Below are positions 45,201 to 55,000 of a DNA stretch of 64,000 nt, in pieces. The DNA lies in NCBI GenBank assembly GCA_002118135.1, contig BDIU01000407.1, forward strand, positions 25,666 through 89,665, given 5' to 3'. The stretch's first letter is position 1. Each line of letters starts with the position of its first letter. This DNA is from Trebouxia sp. TZW2008. Its lineage: Eukaryota; Chlorophyta; Trebouxiophyceae; Trebouxiales; Trebouxiaceae. The notes under the pieces are model-generated. The model saw only the letters and a program-made list of their open reading frames with translations. It was not told the DNA's origin and did no database searches. A program made the translations under genes and the position numbers.

Positions 45201-46251
45201 GTACTGAGCTGTCAAGCAGAGACAAGGGGTGGTGGGAGAGGGGACAGCAAAGAGGGGTTAGAGGACTTAAGGGAGGCTGCAAGAGCATTCTGGATAGCCA
45301 AAATGTCTGTTGTGGTCAACATTGCTCTGCTGAGGTCCTCACCCTATTCTGCAACTCTGCATCCTCCTGCCTAGTCTGCTGCTGCAGCTGCACGTCTTCC
45401 AGTGATAGCTGAACAGCAGCTGCATCCCTCTTGCTCCTGCTGCCAAACTTCTTCCTCCCTAGTGGTGAGAAAGGCCTAGAGCCTGTACGCTTGCCACGAG
45501 GCAGCGACAACAGCTTAGATGCTGAGGTTGCTGCCCTGTTTGCGCTTACAACGCAATCGAGCTGCATGGCTGTGTCTGCATCCTGCTGATGCTGTGATGC
45601 AGGAGGCAGGTCAGTGAGCTGGGCTGCTTGCGCTGCTGGAGGATCTGCAATCTCTGCAATGGACTGCTTGTTGTGATGGTCCTTGCGTCGCTGTCTGCGC
45701 CTTGCAGACTTTGTCTGGGACCAATCAGATGTGGCAACTTGCAGGCTGTCATCCTCAAGCAGGTGCACGTTTGCTGTCGTCGCTTCAGCCTGTTGTTCTG
45801 AATGCACTGCTGGAATCTGGTCTGGCTGCACAGAAGGGAGCCATGCTTTAGGAGCCTGCTTTGTGAGTCTTGCCACTCGAGCGCAGCACAGCAGTCGACA
45901 ATCATGTATGCTATGGCACAGCCTGGCTCACACGTCAAGATGTAACTGCCTGGAACGTGTTATGCGCCGCTCACCTGAGGGCCCTCGGCTCTGCTGTGTC
46001 TTCCGGTATTCTGAACGCTGCCGGTTGCTGAATTCTTGCTAGAGACCCGATCGCTGAAAGAAGACTCGCTCAGCTTCTTGCTTGTAGATCGCAGAAGCCC
46101 ACTGATGCTAGATACCTACATAGACGCCGATAGTCAGCACGGGCCAAAATTAGCTCCGGGGGTGCTCTGTAGTGGGTGCGACGCGAAAGTGCGGTACCTT
46201 GCGCAGGAGACGCCGCGTGAAACCTTTCTCCTCAGGCTTGCTGGTTGCCAT
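39201..46251 (-). CDS. SWT1-like PIN-domain endoribonuclease
   Basis: Twelve exons join in phase to 596 aa: 46251-46198, 46115-45975, 45855-45343, 45022-44900, 44359-44147, 43034-42924, 42228-42106, 41851-41747, 41266-41096, 40409-40317, 39648-39566 and 39261-39201. The N-terminal 350 residues are basic, Ser/Gln-rich and partly helical (RRRQRRKDHHNK, KVLKKIKGMY). The C-terminus is a PIN fold: D448 in VVVWDTCALM, E479 in THLELNHIKDD, D544/D545 in GDDLILQ, and D571 in FLTNDIALSNR followed by ALALGI. That acidic set matches SWT1/PIN_4 nucleases of nuclear mRNA quality control (family knowledge). A frame at 41500-41587 was left out because including it breaks phase. Echo arrays precede exons 6 and 9, and a MITE abuts the exon 5 donor. 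Confidence 0.85.
40558..40640. repeat. (AAG)n microsatellite
   Basis: Near-perfect AAG/GAA triplets with occasional interruptions lie in an intron of the PIN-protein gene. The poly-Lys, poly-Phe and poly-Ser frames across it are artefacts. Confidence 0.95.
41335..41400 (-). repeat. Echo of PIN-protein exon 9 5' end
   Basis: On the minus strand the stretch from 'gatgcagttgctggaagagg' through ctcattcccttcatgact copies the start of the true exon (41266 downward, atgcagctgcttgaggagcc). It keeps the same acceptor phase. It lies 5' of the real exon in transcript order. Confidence 0.88.
42521..42620. repeat. TA-rich low-complexity tract
   Basis: About 100 bases are dominated by tacatat/atatata motifs in an intron of the PIN-protein gene, in contrast to the roughly even base composition around it. 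Confidence 0.9.
43080..43626 (-). repeat. Four tandem echoes of PIN-protein exon 6 5' end
   Basis: Four units with a period of about 150 bases lie immediately 5' (in transcript order) of exon 6. Each contains an acceptor (cag|gcaagtttgaaggc or a variant) followed by the reading YAAAERLWLAEQPGR and about 70 further bases of the exon. Each breaks off near CHCFP, where the true exon continues to a donor. Several units stay open and keep acceptor phase. Confidence 0.92.
43951..44143 (-). mobile_element. MITE copy 4 abutting a splice donor
   Basis: The element ends agaatcaactg before TA at 44144-44145. On the minus strand it begins CAGTTGATTCTCTTTGTAAC, the best-preserved terminus of the family. 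It shares 'gtaaggaca' and 'atcaatcactgcattctgg' with copies 1 and 3 in inverted orientation. The exon 5 end (CAG, 44147) is followed by G at 44146 and the TA duplicate, so the insertion lies three bases into the intron. Confidence 0.8.
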
Positions 46252-47014
46252 GTCTTCGACGTCAGCAGTCAATTGCAAATAACAGCACAGCGCAGAAGTT
46301 GACTGTGTTCTGCAGATCCCGGAGCTGCAGGTCGTCACAGGAGCAAACTCGGACGTTGCAGGTGCCGCAACAGCTGCAGCAAAGTCTGCAATGACATAGC
46401 TGTAGACGTGAGGAGCGGGCACGCGCAACTTGTCGCTCAGCTTGAGCTTGCAGGCTTGCAGACTGTCTGTGCTTCACTGCGAGGCCAAGATGCCTAGAGA
46501 TGCTAGCTTGAGTCAAGGCGAAGCTGCCCAAGCAGTTTGGCTAAAAAAGCCGCACGGGCGGACTCTAAGCATTGAGACAATGGTTGTTCAAATAGGCCCA
46601 AGATACAGCTGATTTCCTGTAGTCCAACGCATGCATGCCTACTTGAGACGAGCTGCACATCTTGCAATTGAGACTGTACCCCACTATCTATCATCACCAT
46701 CATCACCATAATATTATGTTACACCCAATACCACAAAGTGACAACGGTATAGTGAATGCATTTGCGCAAGCTTCTGCCGCCTTGCACGATACAATAAGTA
46801 AAGTGCTTGATGATCATCGCCATTTTTGGCCAAACCGTTGTCAAAGGGCGGGGTTAGCATCTATGCATCTAGGCTTCTCTGCAGGCTTTTCTGAGTTTTG
46901 ACGTTCTTCTTCTGCTTTCGCATAACGAGAGGCGCGCTCCGTGAAGGCATATGCGGCGACATGTTTCCAGTCAACGCAACACTCAGAACGCCGATGTGGA
47001 CAAAACCAGGCACC
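46252..47014. promoter_or_regulatory. Divergent upstream region, PIN protein / gamma-glutamyl hydrolase
   Basis: 763 bases separate the divergent start codons. Near 46691 there is a short cat/cac-rich stretch. No named promoter element is clear. An in-frame upstream ATG at 46961 could lengthen the hydrolase N-terminus. Confidence 0.4.
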
Positions 47015-50000
47015 ATGCATTGGCGATCTGTTGCATTGCTTGTGCTCGTAGGATGTGCTGCCGTCGCCGATGCAAGGTGAGCATACGGTTTACTTTGCAT
47101 GCCGTGGATTGCATAGATCGCGAACTGCAGCAGCATCACCTGCGAAAGCTCGTGTAGGAAAGTTCGTGACCAAGATGTGCTCAAGGCGCTGCAACGATCC
47201 CATGGCAAGCACGAGGAAGAGTTCAACAATCGACCTCTGATCGGGGTGCTGAGTCAGGTAAAGATGAGCAAGGTGCCTGTTCACTACATACCACTGTCAG
47301 CGTGCTCACTTGCATCTGACAGCACATTTGTCATGCAGCCTGGCGAACCCGCACCAGAAGGCATGTCTTACATTGCTGCCTCCTATGTGAAGTTCATCGA
47401 GGTGAGCCAACCAATTCTAAGTGGCAAAACCCAGGTGTAGACTGCCAGAAACTGGTGTGATGATTCACCCTGCTGTTACTGCTGCTGATTGCCAGTCAAG
47501 TTACATCCAGGCAGATGCTGTACGCAATTGCTGCCTGTAGTTCTGCATGCACAGCAACCTGGATGCTATATCAGTGAGGTATACTGCGCTGAAGGCTCAC
47601 ATGGCAAAGCATAGGTGCTCTGCATGCCTCAGAGACTGCTTGCAATTGGGCGTTGTGATCATCAGTACAACATCTGAAGGGCAAAGAGTAATTATAGGCC
47701 AATGACTGCCCAGTAACAGCAATGCCAAGCTGACCCTATGACGACAACTGTATATGACACATGCACGCATGTGTGAGGTCTCGCTCGGTGCTTACTGCAG
47801 ATGGCTGGCGGGCGTGCTGTGCCAATACAGTATGATCTGCCACAGTCAGAAGTCAAGAAGAGGTATGCTCAATGTGTATGCTTTGTGTATAGAAGTACAG
47901 CTGGTCTGTGCATGCTGTGCATGCTGCGACACTTGTACGCACTGCTTTTGTGCAGTATAAGACTTTGGGCACATCAAACTGTCTACTCAATACTGACATG
48001 CCGTGAAACCATTGTCAGGTCTCAGGCAGGCCTCACTTGGTGATGTCGCCAGATGGGCATTGAAAGCTAGGAACTGCATGCACTTATTCAACATATAGAG
48101 TATGCAAGAGTTCATCTGCTCATTGGTGCGCATCACCATTGGCTGCTTTGGGCACAGCCGCCCCATGCAGCAGACTTTTTGGGTTGAAGCTTGAAAGTTC
48201 TGAATACCTGAAGGGTCACTCAACTTCACCCAAAGCCGCCTTTCTGCAGCAACACGAGTCATCAGGCAAGCTGCTGCTGCATCATAGTCTGCCCTAGTCA
48301 TTTACAAGTGTGTGGTTACAAAAGACTGGCACACGGTTCTCATGTTGCTTATTGCAGGTTTGATGCCATCAATGGGTTGTTGGTTCCTGGAGGGTCTGGC
48401 AACTTGACCAAGGGCCACCCATTCTATGACAATACAGAGTATCTGCTCAAGCTGGCAATTGAGGCAAATGACCGCGGCGACTTCTTTCCTGTAAGCTTCA
48501 TCAAGCATCTGTCTTCAGCTTGTATGAAATGCATGATGCCTGCATTTGTGTTGTCCCTGTCTGACACAAATGCGGGCATGATGCGTTTGTCGGACAACAT
48601 TCCTGTAGCTCTGTCAACTTGTGGTGTGTATACCAACCTTGACATGCTGTGATGTTCAAGATACAAGCATGCTCACAGGCAGCGCTTAGGTCGCTGAAGG
48701 TCATGCATGCAGACGTGTTCTGTTTGGGTTTACAAACTGCATTGCTGAAGTGTAGGTACATGGCACATGCTTGGGAATGGAGGTTCTGTCCATCATAGCG
48801 GCCCAGAACTCCACACTACTCTCAAAGTAAGCTGAGCTTGCCATGCGTCTGATATAGTTTATATGCTTGCGTGCAGTAATTTGATGCAAACAACCTGCAA
48901 ATTTCTTTGTTGACCTGAGTGAGTGTGATTTTCACATTGGGAAACATGGAAACAAAGGTCTCCTTCTCCAACTCTGCGGCTGCTTTGTTCGAGAATTGAA
49001 CAGGGACGATGTTCTCCAATGCTGTTGCACTGCAGCAATACATGCTCGTCATGAAGCACAGCTGCTTTGTAATCGACATCCTTCATGCAACATGGCGGTC
49101 TTCATGATCAGGACGTGTGTCAAATACTGCCTCCTGTCAGCGTCAGACACTGCATTCTGGTATCCTTTGTGAATCTGGGTGTCAGCCCTGGTCACGTCCT
49201 GACAGTCTCTACCAATGCTGCCAACATGAGTATGGACTCAGCCAAAAATTGTCTGCTCATCATCATCAGCATTGACAATTGCAGCTTTGCTGACGAGCTG
49301 ACACGCTTCTGTTTGGGGCGCCTAGAAACATCAGACGGCCTCCATGCCTTTGTGCAGAGGTGTGCATGCATGTTGCAAAGGTCCACATCTGAGGACAACG
49401 CAGCGCCACTGTGGCTCAATGCCTGTGTATGTCGCAGAAACCACAGGGTAGGCGAACATGGCAGCACTCAAGTACCAGCAAGCCTGTTCGCTCGAGTGTG
49501 CATCGATGCTGTGCAGGTTCAATTCTGAGGACAACGCATCGCCACTGTATCTGACCGAGGCGGCAGAGGACAGCCACTTCTTCAGCAGCCTGGGCAAGAG
49601 GGTGCGCAAAGCGCTGCAGGAGAAGCCATTCGCCATGGAAAACCACTCCAATGGTAATTGCACGGTCATTAGACTTGCAGCATACTTCCAGCAAAGTATG
49701 TGTCTGATTCTCTTCAATGTTGCTGTCTGTCGTAAGGTGCATAGCTGACTGGTTGATACCTCACCAGCGCCAAGCAAACTGGGTGGCAGACCGCTGCCAT
49801 TGGGTGAACGAGTCTGAGATTGCTTTGTCTCATGTTATGGTGTCCTGTTTCATTGTCAGCCAGCACACGAACTGTGGCGGTGATAATAACCATGAAAGTG
49901 ATGCTGCAGGAGTGAGGTGGTCTTCATACAGTGAGAATCCTCACCTGCAGGACTTCTTCAAGGTGTTATCTCTGAGCGCTGACAGGGATCAGCGCATCTA

Positions 50001-51398
50001 CATATCAACAATAGAAGCCCATAAGGTACAGCTCTGTCACTGATTGTCAGTGTCAGCGCTATTATTGTTGGTGCCTTGTTTGTGTCCTCAGACCATGTCG
50101 TTGAAGTGCTGATGAGACACAGAACGATCGCCTGGCTGAAAACCCACAGGGATGTGGTTCTCAGAAAGCCACAAGTTGCTTACAGCTGCATCTGCCCAGG
50201 ATTTACAGCTTGAGTTGTGCAGGCTGCATGCACAGGCTGCTTGTCAGTACACACAATCAGCTTAGCAAGCAACTGCTTTGCTTTGTGGCTTAAGGGGTTC
50301 ATGCTGCAAACAGGCCTGCAGCCAGACAGAACCTCTCACCATTTGCAGGCTTGCTTTTCATGACCATGCGTACATCAGCAATTACTGGCTGCAGTGCAAA
50401 ATAGTGGTGCTTGGCTGCTTTTGACCTCAAGCAATGCTTCTGTGGCGCCTCCTAGCAGAGAGGCTTTATCCCTTATTGATACATCTTTAAAAAACGCTCT
50501 GTTGCTTGCAGTATCCTGTGACAGCCACGCAGTGGCACCCTGAGAAGAATGTGTTTGAGTGGGCCACCCGCCTCCATGTACCCCATAGCTTTGAAGCGGT
50601 AAGCAGCCCTTTGCCTCTCAGACCTGTAGCACATTTGCAACAGTCTTTGCGCGCATCGTACAACTCTCAGAGGCTTTGACAAGGATATGCGCATGCTGTC
50701 TGTAATAGCCTTCTCAGCATATCTGCACTCAAGCACTAAGATTGTTATCCTTGTTGACAATCACTGCAATGCCTGCAGATTCAAGTGACTGCTGCCGTTG
50801 CAAACTTCTTCATCAATGAGGCCAGGAAGAACTTCCATGAACCTGCCAATCTGCTTCAGGAGCAGGACTTGTTGATATACAATTGGTGTCCAGAGTACAC
50901 TGGCAAGGTCAGTTTCACCATTGTTGCGTCAGCTGTCTATGAGCTTCCATTGATGCATTGCTTTTGATCCCTTGCTTTGCAATGCTGTGATAGACGTGCT
51001 GTGTCTGACTGCCTGCCTTCACTACAGTAGCTAGGCTGATCAGCTTGACGCAGATCATTAGCATCACCACTGTGACATTGTCATTGACCTGTATGCGTCA
51101 TCTGTTTCAATGCTTGAAAAGCACTGCTATCTTGCAGTCCAGCAATGCAGAGTTGGGCAGCAAACAGCATGTTCCCAATGCGACCATTTGCATCATGCAT
51201 ATACTGTAAAATGTCATAACGTCAGCTGCAATATGTTGCAAAGCTGGATAATGTGCTTCTTTGCAGCAACAACACGAAGGTGAGGAGGTGGACTTTGATG
51301 AGTCATACTTCTTCCCTGAGTGGAAGGATGTAGAGCATCAGCAGCAAGTTGAGGAGCCGGCAGCAATTTCTCTTGGGTTGGCGGCTGCAGCAGCCTAG
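47015..51398 (+). CDS. GGH: Gamma-glutamyl hydrolase (folate hydrolase)
   Basis: Eleven exons join in phase to 363 aa: 47015-47076, 47158-47257, 47339-47401, 47801-47862, 48358-48490, 48756-48826, 49517-49653, 49910-50025, 50512-50598, 50779-50907 and 51267-51398. The ATG at 47015 gives a clean signal peptide (WRSVALLVLVGCAAVADA), fitting a vacuolar or secreted enzyme; ATGs at 46961 and about 46994 are in frame upstream. The enzyme removes gamma-linked glutamates from folylpolyglutamates. Class I glutamine-amidotransferase features are visible: RPLIGVLSQ, YIAASYVKFIE, INGLLVPGG, nucleophile C145 in HGTCLGMEVLS, and H257 in ATQWHPEKN followed by FEW. The C-terminal 40 residues are acidic and Ala-rich. 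An echo of exon 7 lies upstream of it. Confidence 0.95.
49370..49425 (+). repeat. Echo of gamma-glutamyl hydrolase exon 7 5' end
   Basis: The segment 'tctgaggacaacgcagcgcc' followed by actgt copies exon 7 from 49523 (tctgaggacaacgcatcgcc). It ends in an unrelated stretch. It lies about 130 bases upstream. Confidence 0.85.
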
Positions 51399-52016
51399 AA
51401 GCTCTCATTTTGCAAAGGCAGACAAACAAGACAAACGTCATTGGGATGTTGTGACACTTGCTTTCTGCTGCAATGCAGTGAGCAACCTTCTTTTCCCCAT
51501 TTATCGTTTGTCTGCTCCAATTTAATAGCATGCATGTGTTTGGTTTTTTGAGCAGGTTGCCAGGCAGCTTTGATTGATGTATTCTCAGTAGTGCGATGCC
51601 AATGAATGTTACATGCAATATCTACATCAATGTTTACTGTTATAACACTCGCAGGCCTAGTGACACCTGTAACGGCTCTCGCACACAGATTCTGAAGCGA
51701 CAGTAACTGTTGTACATGCGAGTCATTTGAATACAGTCCAGAGTTGAACTGCAATCAATGCACCTGCTTGAACTGACTTTGCATAATCATTGCTGCTATA
51801 CAAAGTGATCAATTTTGAGCTTAACCCTGATCATGAAATGAAGCAGCAATACAGATCTACACGCCAATGAAACATACGTTTTCAAACTGAGCACCCCAGG
51901 CAAGGAACGCGAAATGCACGATCATTGCACCTGTACCTTACCACGCTGCAAAAGCTGACTGTCTGCTGCATGGGTTTCGTACTATGGGTCATAAAACTGT
52001 CTGCATACTTCCTGCA
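51399..52016. other. Convergent 3' region, gamma-glutamyl hydrolase / coiled-coil gene
   Basis: The 618 bases hold both 3' ends. TGTAA occurs on plus at 51668-51672 and on minus at 51613-51609. If both are used, the two transcripts overlap tail to tail by about 60 bases. No coding feature is seen. Confidence 0.5.
51609..51672. terminator. Opposed candidate TGTAA poly(A) signals
   Basis: A plus-strand TGTAA (51668-51672) follows the gamma-glutamyl hydrolase stop by 270 bases. A minus-strand TGTAA (51613-51609) follows the coiled-coil stop by about 400 bases. Motif evidence only. Confidence 0.35.
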
Positions 52017-55000
52017 TCAAAACGCTGAAGGATCCAGTTCAGCCAGGCTTCTGACGCCAGACGTCTGGCTGCCTGCAAAGCGTCTCAGGACTTGCAGTTC
52101 AGCCTGAGCATCTTCCAGCTGACGTGCCAAGTCATGACTAGCTGAGTTCCTCATTGCGTCTTGCAGCTCATCTCGCTCATCTATGAGTGCACCCAGCGTG
52201 AGATGCAGCTGACGTATGCGCTCAGATTTGGCCACCTCACTTTCTGTGACTGACAGCTGGAGGCTGCTGTTGGGATCAACATTCTCATTGTTGCCCTCAT
52301 ACAGCACAAGCGCCTGCCTTGCTGGCGCCACTTCTCTGCAAAGCAGTTGTCATGTCAGCTTGTGTATCAGAGAACATCTTCTCCCAGAACTGGGCAGGGC
52401 AATAAGGGTCTGCTGTATGAGCTGTCCAGCATGCTTTACAAACATTGCAACGCGTCAAACATGTGTCAGCTTTGACAGACTAGCCAGCAGTCAGTTGTCA
52501 AGCGGGCAACATTGAGAAATGCGCATGCATTGGAGAGATGATCTGGGTCAACATACCTATTGATGAAGCTGGCAGTTGGTCTGCCTTGAGAGGCGCTAAT
52601 GGCTCGGCGAGTGCTCTCAAGCTCAGCGAGGACTGAGTCAGAAGCTGCTTGCAAGTGCTGAAGCTGCTGCTGTGTAGACTCACATCTGGTGCGGGCTTCT
52701 GCAGCATAAGAAACTCCGGAATTTTATTGCAAATCTCATGTTGCAATACCACAGCCGCTGGACGCCTTGCAGAAATACGTGCTGGCAATGAAAAGGATAC
52801 TGGCACATACAGTGCAGACAAGCAGCAGCAGCAGACAGCGCAAACTGCACAAAAGGGATGTTTGCAATCATGTAATCCTTGTCCTGTGCTGGAAATTTGG
52901 ATCCCAGGAAGCATGCACAGCTTTCCAATCACGGACTGCTCACATGAGATACATGACATGTGCTTGTGACAAACGCATGCGGTGCAAGTTTTGCGCACCT
53001 GTGAGTTCCTGCTGAGTGTGCTTGTGAGCTGCTCTGAGCTCATTGAGCTCCCTGAGCAGTTTGTGACAGCTGGCATGTGAGTCAGCAAGAGCAGCGCCAG
53101 CAGCCTGCAGCTGCTCCAGCAGCTGCCCTCTGCCCTCAGCAGCTGCAGCAGAAGCTGCTGCCTGCTTCTGCAAGCGAGCTGCTTCTGCTTGAGCTGTGCT
53201 CAAGCCCTCTTGTGCACTCAGGCTTTTCTGCTGCCAGTTGGTAGACTGCGTAGTACCACACAGCATGTTAACCTGTTTGCACTGTCAGACACAGCTGCTG
53301 TGCACGCTAGCTGCAACAGGCAAGGACATGACGCTTGCTTGTCATACCTGTCAAGCAAGCGGTTTGAGGCTTTGTCTAGTGCATGCAATTCAAAGCTGCA
53401 TACACATTATGGAGTGCCACACGGACTGCAGACAGTGCTGTCATAAGATATTGTGCAGAGTCTTGCTGCAAGACGCTGCCAGAGCTTGTCCGGTCTGAAG
53501 GTATGACTGCTTGGAACGGTCATGACAAACAGGGCAACAAAGTCAGCACGTACATGCGCATAGGGTGGTGTAGAGAGTCTGTTGCAGCACCATGCTGCAG
53601 TATGTTCAGGTTTGCTCATGTTGGACAGAACAGCTTTTCACAATGACTGTCAGTTTAGGCAAGGCAGCACCAGTGTAGGAGCAGCAGGCAATATCGCACC
53701 CGTGCGCTTTGCAGACTGCATGACTCAATCATGCAGCAGATGTAAATGACAAGTTCGTCAGGTACAATTCTGGCTTGGCAAGCTCAACGACTTAGATGAT
53801 GTGGGGGATTCAAGCTGAAGAGCATTTGCACGCAGAACAGGCATCGCCAATGGTTTACCGCAGACTCATGTTCTCTTGCCAAGCTTTGCAAGCGCCTTTT
53901 GTCTGCCTCAAGACCAGCTCGCCGCTGCTCACTCTTCTTCATTAGCCCCTCAGCTCTTCGTGCTCGTGACTCAGCTTCACCCAGACTCTGCTCTTGAGCG
54001 CTGAAATGCTGCTCAGCGGCATGCAGCTTGTTGCAAACAGTCTTGAGTTGCTGCTTGGTTGCAGTGAGATGCGCTTGCATCTGGCTTGAGACCTCACTGG
54101 TGGCTCTTTGCAATGCATCTGCATGTTGCTGCTGCTGCAGACTGAGCTGAGTCATGAGCCCTGAGTTGCGAGCTGTGAGCTCCAGAGCCTGTGAGCTCTG
54201 CTGCTGCTGCAGATTGCGGGTTTGGCTGCTTAGCTCAGAGTTTTGAGCTGTGAGCCCTGAGACGCAAGTCTGGAGATCTGTTCTCACCTTCTCAGATGAG
54301 GCATGAGAGTCTACCAGCTGCTGCCTGAGGGCCTTGAGCTCTTCTTCCACCTTGCCAGAGTCAGCTTTGAGCTGTGCATGCTCTGTGCTCCGACTGTTCA
54401 AGCTTTCCTGGAGACCTGTTTTGACATGGGCCATCTGCTGCAGCTGAGACTGAAGCTCATTCACCTGCTGTCTCTGTTGAGCTTGGAGTTGCTGAGCAGA
54501 CTTTGCCTCCTGAGCAACAGTGACCAGCTGATTTTGCAAAGCTGCAGTTTCCTGTGCAGCCTCTTCATGCCTCTGCAAATAAACATGCCCCTTTTTGAGC
54601 GCACGTTTAAATTGTTGCTGCAGATGGGTGCCTTCAATCATGCAGTTTGCTTCCTGCCATCTCAAGCAAGGACTACAAAAGCAATTGCAAGTCAGTGAAT
54701 ACTGTAGAGGCTTTCAGCGCTTCCCTGTACTAGCTGTAGCCCTGCATTGGGCTTCTTCCAGTGCAAAACCAACCCCTCAGACACAACGCACCACCAGCAC
54801 AACAAGCAAAGATGGTGACAGCTGAGCTGGGTCAGGACACAGGTTGTCTACCTGCTGCGAAGACCTTTGCAAGGACTGCAGCTGGTCGTCTGCATTCTGA
54901 GCCTTTTCCAAAGCTGCTTGCACTTTGCTCTCAGCCCCTGCTCTCTCTTGCTGTACATCAGTCAGCTGATGTAGCACTTGCTGAAGCTGGCCCTGGGTTT

